Below, in pieces: positions 52,340-60,458 of a DNA stretch of 64,000 bases. The DNA is taken from assembly GCF_020711235.1 (NCBI RefSeq), contig NZ_JAJFAV010000001.1, forward strand, positions 310,001 to 374,000, read 5' to 3'. The notes under the pieces are model-generated. The model was not told the origin of the DNA. It searched no databases and saw nothing but the letters and a program-made list of their open reading frames with translations. This stretch comes from Hymenobacter sp. 15J16-1T3B. GTDB taxonomy: Bacteria > Bacteroidota > Bacteroidia > Cytophagales > Hymenobacteraceae. Within the stretch, counting starts at the first letter, position 1, and each line of letters starts with the position of its first letter. Both the position numbers and the translations under genes were made by a program.

Positions 52340-53488
52340 ATGATGACCGAAGCAGATTACTACGCCTTCTTCGACGATTACCTCCAGGATCGGCTCGAGG
52401 CCCCCGTGCGCCAAAACTTGGAGCGCCGCCTCGCCGCCGACCCCGTGCTGGCCGAACGCTTCGCCGATTATCAGCGCCTGACCGGCACGCTGCACGCCTA
52501 CGGCCAGCGCCTGCGCGTGAGCGACAAGCTGCGCGCTATTCAAGCCGAAATCGACGCGGAGCAGGAAACTACTGTGGAAACGGGTCGCGCCAACATGCCG
52601 GTGATGCGCATCTCGCGCACCGAGCAGTGGCTGCGCGAGTTCTGGCAGGGCCACCGCGCCACCATGGGCGTGGCGGCCTCGGTGGCCATCATGGCCGTAT
52701 TTGCCACCTTGCTCGGCCTGCAGTGGTGGAACACCCGCAACATCACCTCGCCGGCTGGCTACGCCAAGCTGCGCCTGGAAGTGGCCCAGCTCAAGAACGC
52801 GCAGAAGAAAGACCGGCGCGTGATGAACCAAGTCATCAACCAGATCGGCGCCACGCCCCCGCCGGTGCAGGGCAAGTTCAGCGGCACCGGTTTCGCCCTG
52901 ACCTCGGACGGCTACATCGTGACCAGCTACCACGTCATTCAGGGGGCCGATTCGGTGCTCATCGAGGGGCGCGACAAGCAGCGCTTCCGCGCCGAACCCG
53001 TCTTCTCCGACGTGGCCCACGACCTGACCATTCTGCGCATCAACGACCGCCGCTTCAACGGATTTGGCCGCCTGCCCTACACGGTCAAGCGCCGGCAGGC
53101 CGAGCTGGGCGAAAAGGTGTACACCTTGGGCTATCCGCGTGAAGACCAGGTGTATAACGACGGCTCTTTGAGCGCCCGCTCGGGCTTCGAGGGCGACACC
53201 GGCTTCTACCAGATCAGCATTCCGGTCAACCCCGGCAACTCCGGCGGCCCCGTGCTCGACGACCGCGGCAACCTTATCGGCGTCATCAGCGGCCGGCAGA
53301 TGGACGTGCAGAGCGCGGCTTTCGCCACCAAGTCCTCGTACCTGGCCCGCCTGGTTGATTCGCTGTCGGCGGCCAACAACCCGCACGTTTACAACTTGCC
53401 CAAGCAAAACCAACTGACCGGCCAGACGCGCCCGCAGCAGCTGCGCAAGCTGCAGGACTTCGTGTTCGTGGTCAAAGTATTCGAATAA
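52340..53488 (+). CDS. Anti-sigma-like membrane protein fused to trypsin-like protease
   Basis: 382 residues (ATG at 52340; a second ATG follows at once). Residues 1-75 (YAFFDDYLQDRLEAPVRQNL, ERRLAADPVLAERFADYQRL) resemble the helical cytoplasmic part of Bacteroidota anti-sigma factors. One membrane span at about 111-132 (MGVAASVAIMAVFATLLGLQ) leads to a periplasmic S1-type protease domain (160-345) with an intact triad: His198 in SYHVIQ, Asp228 in AHDLTIL, Ser301 in NPGNSGGP. There is no PDZ domain. The layout joins sensing, proteolysis and sigma control in one protein. A terminator follows. Confidence 0.87.
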   Translation: MMTEADYYAFFDDYLQDRLEAPVRQNLERRLAADPVLAERFADYQRLTGTLHAYGQRLRVSDKLRAIQAEIDAEQETTVETGRANMPVMRISRTEQWLREFWQGHRATMGVAASVAIMAVFATLLGLQWWNTRNITSPAGYAKLRLEVAQLKNAQKKDRRVMNQVINQIGATPPPVQGKFSGTGFALTSDGYIVTSYHVIQGADSVLIEGRDKQRFRAEPVFSDVAHDLTILRINDRRFNGFGRLPYTVKRRQAELGEKVYTLGYPREDQVYNDGSLSARSGFEGDTGFYQISIPVNPGNSGGPVLDDRGNLIGVISGRQMDVQSAAFATKSSYLARLVDSLSAANNPHVYNLPKQNQLTGQTRPQQLRKLQDFVFVVKVFE

Positions 53489-53518
53489 GCTACCGCTTCC
53501 GCCTCACATAAACACCCG

Positions 53519-53549
53519 AGCGCCGTGGCCCCAAGCCACGGCGCTTTTT
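53519..53549 (+). terminator. Terminator after the anti-sigma protease gene
   Basis: AGCGCCGTGGC (53519-53529) pairs with GCCACGGCGCT (53535-53545), then five T. Confidence 0.9.
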
Positions 53550-53593
53550 GTTTTAAGTTGGCGTGGATTTTACCGCGCATTCTACTCCTTGCC

Positions 53594-54007
53594 ATGGTAC
53601 CACCCTTGCCCAAGCCCCAAGCGTTGGCCGCTTACCTGTTTTACGGCAGCATGGCGCTGTTCATCGGGGCCGACGTGCTGCAAGGCAATCTGCCGCTCTT
53701 CAAGCGCACCATTGCGGCATTTGCCCAAGGCAACGCACTGCTCGGCGGGCTGCACCTGCTTTACGACTTGGTGTTTGTCGGGTTAGTAGTAGGCACCGGG
53801 CTGCTCATTCGCGGGGGTAAAAGCTGGGCTTCTTTCTTGTTCCTGCCGCTTGCCCTGTGGGGCAGCTACGTGGCCGCTCGTCGGCTTTTCGCCTTACCTG
53901 CCTTTCAGCCCGTAACCCTTCTCACCGGGCTGGCCATTGTGCTGCTGCTCGGCGCGGCGGCAGCCTGCCTGCGCGGGCTTGTGCTTCGTCGACAGAAGGC
54001 GGCCTAA
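53594..54007 (+). CDS. Small four-span membrane protein, unknown
   Basis: 137 residues from the ATG at 53594 (MVPPLPKPQALAAYLFYGSM); the frame is open upstream through the terminator, so that part is rejected. About four hydrophobic spans are seen: 12-32, 45-67, 77-93 and 104-128. No motif is recognised. DoxX-like or DUF-type small membrane proteins have this size and span count, but no key residue supports either. Confidence 0.65.
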   Translation: MVPPLPKPQALAAYLFYGSMALFIGADVLQGNLPLFKRTIAAFAQGNALLGGLHLLYDLVFVGLVVGTGLLIRGGKSWASFLFLPLALWGSYVAARRLFALPAFQPVTLLTGLAIVLLLGAAAACLRGLVLRRQKAA

Positions 54008-54012
54008 CGCAA

Positions 54013-54039
54013 CAAGCCCCGGCCAGGGGCCAGGGCTTG
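54013..54039. terminator. Hairpin between convergent genes
   Basis: CAAGCCCCGGCC (54013-54024) pairs with GGCCAGGGCTTG (54028-54039), one mismatch, between the small membrane protein gene and the minus-strand lipoprotein gene. Confidence 0.6.
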
Positions 54040-54087
54040 AAATAAGGCAGCGGGTGGAGGACGCTGCCGGTAGTATGTTGCTGTGGA

Positions 54088-54936
54088 TTAGCGAATTCGA
54101 ATGGTGCGGGTGCGGCCGTTTACCGTAATCGAGGCAATGTTGTCGCAGGCGGCGGTGCCGGTGGGGTCGTAGTTCAGCAGCAGAGTTTTCTCCTTGGACG
54201 TGTTGATTTCGACCGTGCCGGCGGTGAACAGACGGGCGCAGCCGCGCTGGAACACTTTCTTGAGCGGCTGCTGAATGGTGGCCGTGAACGAGACGCCCTT
54301 GCGGTTGGTGCCCGAGGCCGAGCCGGTTACCGAATATTCGTCGTCGAGGATGGTGCGGGTGGCTTGGCCAGCCGTTTGGGTGTAGGTGCGCTGCGAAGCC
54401 CAGGTGAACGTGCCTTGCGCAGTGGTGACGCTGGCGGCCTGCACGTCGAGGGTGTAGGTGCCGTTGCCGAGGTAGGTGATGGTGCGGGTGCCGGTATGGG
54501 CGTTGCCGTTGACGGAGTAATTCACCAGCGACACCACCACCGACGAGCCCGCCTGGCGGTGCTGCCCGCTGAACACGGCCACGATTTGCCCGCGGCGCAC
54601 GCGCCCGTCGCGGCCGGTGCAGCCGGCCGGGTCGAAGCTGATGGTGAGCGTGTGGGTGGCCGCGTCGTAGGTGCGGGTGGCGCAGCCGTTGCCGATGGCA
54701 GCCAGGTCGGCCGCCGGGGCGTAGGTACCGGAGGCGCTGCGGTTTACGTCGTCCGGAGCGTTGGCATCAACGTACTCGTACGCGGCGGCGTCGGCGCCTT
54801 CGGCATCGGAGTTGTCTTCGGCGGAGTAAGCAGTGTCGGGGCCGAAGTCCTTGTCTTTGCTGCAGCTGGCCACGCCGGCCAGCAGGCTAGCACCCAAGGT
54901 CGTGAGCAGCAGGGAGCGGTAAGCAAAACGTTTCAT
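54088..54936 (-). CDS. Lipoprotein of unknown function
   Basis: 282 residues. Signal peptide with lipobox GVASC (Cys25). The mature N-terminus is acidic and disordered (KDKDFGPDTAYSAEDNSDAE), then a beta-rich domain follows (YDAATHTLTISFDPAGCTGR, DGRVRRGQIVAVFSGQ, VVVSLVNYSVNGNAHTGTRT, TWASQRTYTQTAG) with several Cys (CAT, AGCTG, RGCARLF, AACDN) that could form disulfides. I know this type only as Bacteroidota hypothetical lipoproteins. Confidence 0.75.
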   Translation of the reverse strand: MKRFAYRSLLLTTLGASLLAGVASCSKDKDFGPDTAYSAEDNSDAEGADAAAYEYVDANAPDDVNRSASGTYAPAADLAAIGNGCATRTYDAATHTLTISFDPAGCTGRDGRVRRGQIVAVFSGQHRQAGSSVVVSLVNYSVNGNAHTGTRTITYLGNGTYTLDVQAASVTTAQGTFTWASQRTYTQTAGQATRTILDDEYSVTGSASGTNRKGVSFTATIQQPLKKVFQRGCARLFTAGTVEINTSKEKTLLLNYDPTGTAACDNIASITVNGRTRTIRIR

Positions 54937-55124
54937 GGGAGAGTGGAATGCTGAGGTGAAGAAAGTGAGGTCCCGGGTTTCGCTGGCTTGGAAGCCCGAA
55001 GCTGTATGAGGTTTAAGCTATATCATAAAAAATTTTGTCAGTCGGGAACTTCTTGGCCCAACCGCCGCCGCAACCCGTCGTATAGTCCTGATTGTCGGTT
55101 CACTGCCGCGCTCCGTACCGCTTC

Positions 55125-55703
55125 ATGCCCATGCCCTTCACCGTTCGCGCGCTCCTGTTTGCTCCCTTGGCCTTGCTGCTTGCGTGCGGCTCGGGCGAAC
55201 GGGACCCCGTGGCCGATGCCAAGTTTGCCAACGAGCAGCGCATTGGACGCGAGGACATTACCAAGCGCCAGGAACGCGACGCCGACTTCATGGTGGAAGC
55301 CGCTACCGGCAGCCGCCTCGGGGCCGAGCTCGGGCAGCTGGCCCAGCGCCGCGCCAGCAGCCCGGCGCTGCGGGCCTGGGCCACCCAGCTCAGCCGCGAC
55401 GCTACGGCCCTGGGCGGCGCCCTGCACGCGGTGGCCGAGCAAAAAAGCCTCACCCTGCCCGAAGGCCTCAGCGCCGATCAGCAGGACGTCATCAGCCAGC
55501 TCACCAGCCAGAGCGGGGCCGAGTTTGACCGCCGCCTGCTGGAAGCAGCCCGCGACTACCTCGACGACGCGCGCGACGAATTCGACGACATGGCCGACGA
55601 CGCCTACGACGGCGACATCCGGGCCGTGGCGGCCAAGTACGCCCCCGTCCTCAAAAAGCACTACGAGCAGGCCGACGAGCTGCACGACCAACTCAAGCCC
55701 TGA
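55125..55703 (+). CDS. DUF4142 lipoprotein, paralogue 1
   Basis: 192 residues from the ATG at 55125 (MPMPFTVRALLFAPLALLLAC); a second ATG lies two codons on. Lipobox LLLAC. The DUF4142 four-helix domain covers about 55-185 (DADFMVEAATGSRLGAELGQ, LAQRRASSPALRAWATQLSR, KSLTLPEGLSADQQDVISQL). DUF4142 proteins are ferritin-like helical bundles of unknown function that often rise under stress. It is the first of three paralogues in 2.2 kb. The usual D-H metal-like residues of paralogues 2 and 3 (DHTK) are here replaced by SRDA. Confidence 0.85.
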   Translation: MPMPFTVRALLFAPLALLLACGSGERDPVADAKFANEQRIGREDITKRQERDADFMVEAATGSRLGAELGQLAQRRASSPALRAWATQLSRDATALGGALHAVAEQKSLTLPEGLSADQQDVISQLTSQSGAEFDRRLLEAARDYLDDARDEFDDMADDAYDGDIRAVAAKYAPVLKKHYEQADELHDQLKP

Positions 55704-55747
55704 TTTCGCCCGCCTCCGTCCGACTTACTTCAACCAAGACACCACTT

Positions 55748-55990
55748 ATGAAACGTTCTGCTCTGCTGTTGGCCCTGCCAATGGCCGCCCTACTGACCCT
55801 CGGCGCCTGCTCCGACAACGCCAAGCGCGACGACGCCACCGCCGGCGACGCCGTCACCGACATCGACAAAGCCCGCGAAGAAGGCGGCGTGAAGTCCGAT
55901 GCGGTGGTCATCGACAACAACGCCGGGCCCACCGTCACGGCCAACGCCGATTCGGCGGGCACCGCTGCCCCGGCCGACTCGGCCCGCTAA
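55748..55990 (+). CDS. Small acidic lipoprotein, unknown
   Basis: 80 residues. Signal with lipobox LGAC (Cys21). The mature part is acidic and low-complexity (SDNAKRDDATAGDAVTDIDK, NADSAGTAAPADSAR) without any domain. It lies 44 bases after DUF4142 paralogue 1 and 56 bases before paralogue 2, with no terminator between, so all three may be one unit. It looks like a DUF4142 leader region without the domain. Confidence 0.7.
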   Translation: MKRSALLLALPMAALLTLGACSDNAKRDDATAGDAVTDIDKAREEGGVKSDAVVIDNNAGPTVTANADSAGTAAPADSAR

Positions 55991-56046
55991 CCTGTTTTCG
56001 TCTTTCTATAGTTGCCGCGCCATTCCCAACCACTTCCAAACACCCC

Positions 56047-56697
56047 ATGAAAAAGCATCTGCTTTCCGCCCTGTGTTGCGGCCTGCTGCTGGCCGGCTCG
56101 GCCGCCTGCACCGACAACAAAACCACGGCGGACAACACCGAAACGGCCAATAACGAGGCCAACGACAACTACATGCGCAACGCCACCAACGGCGAAGCCA
56201 ACGCCGCCAACGACGGCGACACCACCGGCACGGCCGCCGCAGCCCCGGCCGGTGACCCCAATGCCACGGCCCCGCACAAGGACGACCCGGAATTCATGAT
56301 GTCGGCCGCGCACAGCGACCAAAACGAAATTCAGCTCAGCAAGCTGGTGCTCGACAAGGGCGTGACGGGCATGGCCAAGGACCACGCCAACATGATGATT
56401 AAGGACCACACCAAGTCGACCAGCGAATTGATGCCCATTGCCAAGAAGAAGGGCGTGACGCTGCCCACCGACATGGACGCCGAGCACAAAGCCATTGCCG
56501 AGCAAATGAAAGGGCTGTCGGGCAAGGAGCTGGAGCAGCGCTACATGCAGCAGATGGTGCTGGACCACCAGAAAACGCTGAACACGATGAAGGCGCACGA
56601 CGCCATGACCCAGGATGCTGACCTGAAGGGCTTCATTGCCAAGGTAACGCCGGTGGTGCAAAGCCATCTGGACATGTTTCAGAAAATGAAGATGTAA
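56047..56697 (+). CDS. DUF4142 lipoprotein, paralogue 2
   Basis: 216 residues from the ATG at 56047 (MKKHLLSALCCGLLLAGSAAC); the frame is open far upstream without coding signs. Lipobox GSAAC. A disordered Asn/Thr/Ala/Asp linker (25-80) precedes the DUF4142 domain at about 85-215: EFMMSAAHSDQNEIQLSKLV, MAKDHANMMIKDHTKSTSEL, KKGVTLPTDMDAEHKAIAEQ, MVLDHQKTLNTMKAHDAM. The paired DH motifs in separate helices resemble metal-binding positions of ferritin-like bundles. A terminator follows. Confidence 0.87.
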   Translation: MKKHLLSALCCGLLLAGSAACTDNKTTADNTETANNEANDNYMRNATNGEANAANDGDTTGTAAAAPAGDPNATAPHKDDPEFMMSAAHSDQNEIQLSKLVLDKGVTGMAKDHANMMIKDHTKSTSELMPIAKKKGVTLPTDMDAEHKAIAEQMKGLSGKELEQRYMQQMVLDHQKTLNTMKAHDAMTQDADLKGFIAKVTPVVQSHLDMFQKMKM

Positions 56698-56702
56698 TGC
56701 CG

Positions 56703-56734
56703 GACCGGCCCCACCACAGGGCCGGTCTTTTTTT
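56703..56734 (+). terminator. Terminator after DUF4142 paralogue 2
   Basis: GACCGGCCC (56703-56711) pairs with GGGCCGGTC (56719-56727), then seven T. Confidence 0.9.
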
Positions 56735-56761
56735 GCCCTTACCCCTCACGCCGCACTGCTT

Positions 56762-57361
56762 ATGAAACCGTACTTGCTGGCCGCTGCCGTGGCCTTAAGC
56801 TCTTTGCTGGGCGCCTGCTCGGGCAACAAAGACCCGCAGGAAGCCGCCCAGGAACAAAACGAAGCCAAAAACGACGCCGCCACGCCCGCCACCGAGATGG
56901 GCAAGGTTGAGGAAAAGAAACTGGATTTCGACTCCGAGTTCCTTACCAAAGCCGCTAGCGGCGGCATGCTGGAAGTGGAGCTGGGCAAGCTGGTGAGCCA
57001 GAAGGCCGTTTCGGCCGAGGCCAAGCAGTACGCCCAGCACATGGTGACGGACCACACCAAGGCCAACGAGGAGCTCAAGGCCATTGCTCGCCAGAAGAAC
57101 ATTACCCTGCCCGACGGCCTGGCCGACGACCACAAGGACGTGTATGACGACGTGGCCGACGAGAAGGGCCTCGACCTAGACAAAAAGTACCTGCGGGAAA
57201 TGCAGAAAGACCACGAGGAGGACGTGAAGGAATTCACCGAAGCCTCCGTGAAAGCGGCCGACCCCGCCGTCAAAGCCTTTGCCGCCAAGACCCTGCCCAC
57301 CCTGAAAATGCACCTGGACATGGTCAACCAAGCCCTGCCCAAGGTGGAAGCCCTGAAATAA
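56762..57361 (+). CDS. DUF4142 lipoprotein, paralogue 3
   Basis: 199 residues. Lipobox LLGAC (Cys19). A charged Ala/Glu/Asn linker is followed by the DUF4142 domain (65-195): SEFLTKAASGGMLEVELGKL, VSQKAVSAEAKQYAQHMVTD, HTKANEELKAIARQKNITLP, REMQKDHEEDVKEFTEASVK. It is closest to paralogue 2 in the HMVTDHTKANEEL and LKMHLDM stretches. Its terminator overlaps the -33 element of the next gene. Confidence 0.88.
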   Translation: MKPYLLAAAVALSSLLGACSGNKDPQEAAQEQNEAKNDAATPATEMGKVEEKKLDFDSEFLTKAASGGMLEVELGKLVSQKAVSAEAKQYAQHMVTDHTKANEELKAIARQKNITLPDGLADDHKDVYDDVADEKGLDLDKKYLREMQKDHEEDVKEFTEASVKAADPAVKAFAAKTLPTLKMHLDMVNQALPKVEALK

Positions 57362-57379
57362 ACGGCCGCCGCACTGCTT

Positions 57380-57412
57380 AGCCGCCCGGCCCCTGCGCCC
57401 GGGCGGCTTTTT
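57380..57412 (+). terminator. Terminator after DUF4142 paralogue 3
   Basis: AGCCGCCCGG (57380-57389) pairs with CCGGGCGGCT (57399-57408), then T to 57412. Confidence 0.9.
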
Positions 57413-57442
57413 GTGCCCTGCATCGGCTGCCCCCTATATTTA
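57410..57442 (+). promoter_or_regulatory. Promoter of the TMEM175-like gene
   Basis: TTTG (57410-57413), 21-base spacer, TATATTTA (57435-57442): a good Bacteroidota -33/-7 pair 40 bases before the ATG. The -33 element uses the T run of the upstream terminator. Confidence 0.6.
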
Positions 57443-57481
57443 GCCGGGCCGCCGCTGACACCCCGGCGCCGCGTTACCCTT

Positions 57482-58186
57482 ATGAGCCAGCCCGCCGACT
57501 TGCTACCGCTGGAACACCACGACCGGACGGAGTTTCAGCTGGAGCGGCTGATCCTGTTTTCCGACGCGGTATTTGCCATTGCCATTACGCTGCTCATCAT
57601 CGAAATCAAGGTACCGGAGCTGCACCACGCCAACGACCGGGAGGCGCTGGCGGCCCTGCTGCGCCTCACGCCCAAGTTCGTGGGCTTTTTCATCGGCTTC
57701 GGGGTCATTGCCGTGTACTGGACGGCCCACCACCGGGTGTTCCGCTTTCTGCGGCGTTACGACGGCCGGCTGATCTGGCTGAACATCCTGTTTCTGATGA
57801 CCATCGTGCTGATGCCCTTCACCTCGGCCTACTACACCGAATACACCGTTGGCGTCAACGTGCCCTATGTGCTCTACTGCCTGAGCGTCATTGCCACGGC
57901 GCTGGCGCAGGTGGTGCTGCAGCGCTACATCCGCAACCCCGCGCACGGCCTCATCGACCCACGCGACGCCCGGCACCCCGACCTGGATATTGTGCGGCCC
58001 CTGGTGGCGCCACTGGCCTTTGTGTTCGGCATCCTGCTGACGCTCGTGGCCCCATGGTGGGTCAGCCGCGTGGCGCCGGTATTCATCTGGCCGCTGATGA
58101 CGCTCTACGGCCGCCGCTACCGGCGCCTGGTGCGCGAGTACGCGGCCGCGCAGCACCCGCACGAGCCGCAGCCCGTGGCCGCGTAG
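57482..58186 (+). CDS. TMEM175-type (DUF1211) potassium channel
   Basis: 234 residues from the ATG at 57482, downstream of the promoter. The first helix carries the family signature RLILFSDAVFAIAITLLIIE (R22, F26-S27-D28), which lines the pore in bacterial TMEM175 channels. Five or six spans follow (GFFIGFGVIAVYWTAHHRVF, LNILFLMTIVLMPFTSAYY). Bacterial members form tetramers of six-span subunits with weak K+ selectivity. The C-terminal tail is basic then Pro-rich. Confidence 0.9.
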   Translation: MSQPADLLPLEHHDRTEFQLERLILFSDAVFAIAITLLIIEIKVPELHHANDREALAALLRLTPKFVGFFIGFGVIAVYWTAHHRVFRFLRRYDGRLIWLNILFLMTIVLMPFTSAYYTEYTVGVNVPYVLYCLSVIATALAQVVLQRYIRNPAHGLIDPRDARHPDLDIVRPLVAPLAFVFGILLTLVAPWWVSRVAPVFIWPLMTLYGRRYRRLVREYAAAQHPHEPQPVAA

Positions 58187-58365
58187 GCGCCTGAGCCGGC
58201 TTGGCGAGGCCCCAACGTTCGTTGTGCTACACCGCAGCAGGCTATAAAAAGCGCAGCTTTGCGGCTAACGACCAAGCCCATACGCAGAGTAAAAGCTGCG
58301 CCTGCGCTTTCCGTACCGATGATTTTCTTCCGCATATTCCGTTTCTGCTGTTTTCAGCTCCTCTT

Positions 58366-59766
58366 ATGCGTCAAACCCTACTCGCCCTTTTCGCCTTAAT
58401 TGCGCCAGCCGCAGCACTTGCCCAGACGATTACGCCCACTTGGAAAATTACGACTCCGCAAGCCAATACCGGCTGGGTCGATAAAGACGGGGAGTCAAAC
58501 CACGTAACCCCGCTTCCGGGAGGCGGCTATCTGGCAATCTGTGGCAAAGCCCTTGGCTCGCAAGGCAACGTCTTTATTGCTCGCCTTACTGCGCAGGGCA
58601 GCACCTTATGGACTAAAGCTACGGCTGTGCGGCTTGGACAAACTCTTACTGGCGAATCAAATTATACGCACGACACCCAAGGCAATACCATCATTGCTGA
58701 TGCGCGCGGGGTCATCAAGCTCAACGCCAACGGCGACACCACTTGGACGCGCAAATTTTCTGCGGCGTTCAGCTCTTTGGCCACGAACCCGGTAATCGGT
58801 GGTGACGGCAATTACGTCGTAGCCTTCCAACAGGAAAATACCAGCACTACCCCTGAGGCACTGCAGGTTCTAAAGTTTGATGCCGCAACCGGGCAAACTC
58901 TCTGGACCACTTCCTTGAACGCCCAGCTAGCAGCCACCTACCCGAGCGGATACTCTTGGTATGGCTGCCGCCCAACTCTGGCTCGACGCGCCAGCGGCTA
59001 CTTTGTGTTCGTCACCGGCAACACCGGCAGCAATGTCATGTTGCTAAATGAAACCGGCGCCTATACCGGCATTCACTCCTTGCCGGTGAACTATAGCATT
59101 GCAACGGCCGTGTTTAGCCGCTCCAATACGACCCTGTGGTCTACCGGCGCTGCCATCTACCGCCTCAACGACCAAGGCATTACCACAGCCCGGTCGACAG
59201 TGGGTTCGAGTGTCTTTGCGGAAGACGACCAGCAAAACATCATTTTACTGAGACAGTCATCTTATATCAGCGGCGGCCCGGGGTCTAATGCCACCTATTA
59301 CACGTTCTCCGTGCAACGTCTCGACAGCGCCTTGCATTCGATAGGTAACATCCAACCAATAAACTTGGGCTACGACATCACCTCTTCCTTCATGTACTCG
59401 CTTACCTGCACGCCGAACGAATATCTCATCGCCGGGGGCTCTAGCTTAACCAGCAGCTCGTACTTGACGGTGGCGTCGTTGCCGAGCCTTACTGCGCTGG
59501 CGAACAAAGAGAAAGTAGGCATTGGTGCGTTGGCCCTCTACCCCACCCGTACCGCATCCGGCGCCCGCATAACGGCCAGCGTGCCGGTGGGTACCACCGG
59601 TCAAATCGGCATCTACGACGTAATGGGCCGGCAGCAAGGTCCCCGGCAGCCCGTAAGCAGCGCCTCAACAACGGTAGCGGTGCCGTCGCTGGCGGCGGGC
59701 ATCTACGTGGTGCGCTTCACCGACAAGCAGGGTCGTACCCAGACGAATCGTCTGCAAGTCGAATAA
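58366..59766 (+). CDS. Secreted T9SS-sorted protein, paralogue 1
   Basis: 466 residues from the ATG at 58366, which starts the signal MRQTLLALFALIAPAAALAQ; the open frame upstream has no signal. The body (TPTWKITTPQANTGWVDKDG, LTAQGSTLWTKAT, LNANGDTTWTRKF, LKFDAATGQTLWTTSL) has repeats like those of PQQ/WD-type propellers. The last 75 residues are a type A sorting domain (LALYPTRTASGARITASVPV, IGIYDVMGRQQ, LAAGIYVVRFTDKQGRTQTN). The gene is noticeably lower in G+C than its neighbours. A related gene sits at 60459. Confidence 0.87.
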   Translation: MRQTLLALFALIAPAAALAQTITPTWKITTPQANTGWVDKDGESNHVTPLPGGGYLAICGKALGSQGNVFIARLTAQGSTLWTKATAVRLGQTLTGESNYTHDTQGNTIIADARGVIKLNANGDTTWTRKFSAAFSSLATNPVIGGDGNYVVAFQQENTSTTPEALQVLKFDAATGQTLWTTSLNAQLAATYPSGYSWYGCRPTLARRASGYFVFVTGNTGSNVMLLNETGAYTGIHSLPVNYSIATAVFSRSNTTLWSTGAAIYRLNDQGITTARSTVGSSVFAEDDQQNIILLRQSSYISGGPGSNATYYTFSVQRLDSALHSIGNIQPINLGYDITSSFMYSLTCTPNEYLIAGGSSLTSSSYLTVASLPSLTALANKEKVGIGALALYPTRTASGARITASVPVGTTGQIGIYDVMGRQQGPRQPVSSASTTVAVPSLAAGIYVVRFTDKQGRTQTNRLQVE

Positions 59767-59782
59767 GCACCCGTGCTTAGGC

Positions 59783-60211
59783 CTATTGGCCGCCTTTGTC
59801 CGCGGGGGCAGCGGTCCACTGCAGCTTGTAGGTGTCGCAGCCGAGGCCGTTGATGTTCATGCGGAAAGAGCCCTGGGCCGTGGCTTTGCCAACGGCCGCC
59901 TCGAACTCGTAGCGCCAGGCGGAGGCCCCGCCGGCAGGCGGATCGACGACCACGCCGCTGGCTTTGCCGCCCCGCACCGGGAAGCTGCCCGCGGGACCGG
60001 TGCTGGTTTGCTCCAGCTTGCCCGCGCAGCGCCAGTAGCCCTGAAACAGCAGGTTCGACACCGTTTTGCCATCCGGCGACACGTCGAAGCTGATTTTGTC
60101 GCCTTTCATGCCGTTGCTAATTGTGCCGACCCAGTGCGTGGGCTTGGGCGGCTCCAGGTGCGAGGCATACACGGCTAGGCCGAGCAACACGGGGAAAACG
60201 AGAACTTTCAT
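59783..60211 (-). CDS. Small secreted protein of unknown function
   Basis: 142 residues from the ATG at 60209-60211 (MKVLVFPVLLGLAVYASHLE). A weak signal peptide is followed by a beta-rich mature part (THWVGTISNGMKGDKISFDV, SPDGKTVSNLLFQGYWRCAG, SFPVRGGKASGVVVDPP, AQGSFRMNINGLGCDTYKLQ). Two Cys (WRCAG, GLGCDT) may bond. This looks like a small beta-sandwich; no named family is recognised. It sits between, and opposite to, the two T9SS paralogues. A hairpin with T run lies 66 bases upstream of the start (60277-60319). Confidence 0.72.
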   Translation of the reverse strand: MKVLVFPVLLGLAVYASHLEPPKPTHWVGTISNGMKGDKISFDVSPDGKTVSNLLFQGYWRCAGKLEQTSTGPAGSFPVRGGKASGVVVDPPAGGASAWRYEFEAAVGKATAQGSFRMNINGLGCDTYKLQWTAAPADKGGQ

Positions 60212-60276
60212 GGACGGTGGGCGGGTGTGGAGCAGAACGAAGCGTCCAAAATAAGCAGCTCGGCCATTCGGGTCAA

Positions 60277-60319
60277 CAAAAAAACGCCGCCGGTTACGCA
60301 ATCGTAACCGGCGGCGTTT
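60277..60319 (-). terminator. Terminator-like hairpin on the minus strand with no gene before it
   Basis: AAACGCCGCCGGTTACG (60282-60298) and its exact complement (60303-60319) make a 17-base stem with a 4-base loop. Seven A at 60278-60284 are a T run for minus-strand RNA. No minus-strand gene ends here: the next one to the right is uvrA, which has its own terminator. It may be a 5' leader attenuator of the gene at 59783 or the end of a small antisense RNA. Confidence 0.6.
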
Positions 60320-60412
60320 GCGCGTAGCCGAAGGCGGGCGCGTCCGCCCGTCTGGCCCGCCCCGGCTCCTTATTACCAGATGCTCAGGATCAATCAGATG
60401 CGGCGTATGTTG

Positions 60413-60449
60413 TATACTTGAATACCCAATTGCTCTTACTTTAATCTTG
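60413..60449 (+). promoter_or_regulatory. Possible -7 elements of T9SS paralogue 2
   Basis: TATACTTG (60413-60420) and TAATCTTG (60442-60449) each match TAnnTTTG at all but one position. The first is 39 bases from the ATG and more likely. Confidence 0.4.
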
Positions 60450-60458
60450 TTTCGACTC

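Noticed and set aside
60318-60458. Upstream extension of T9SS paralogue 2
   Set aside because: It has no signal peptide and runs through the promoter region; the ATG at 60459 starts a normal signal.
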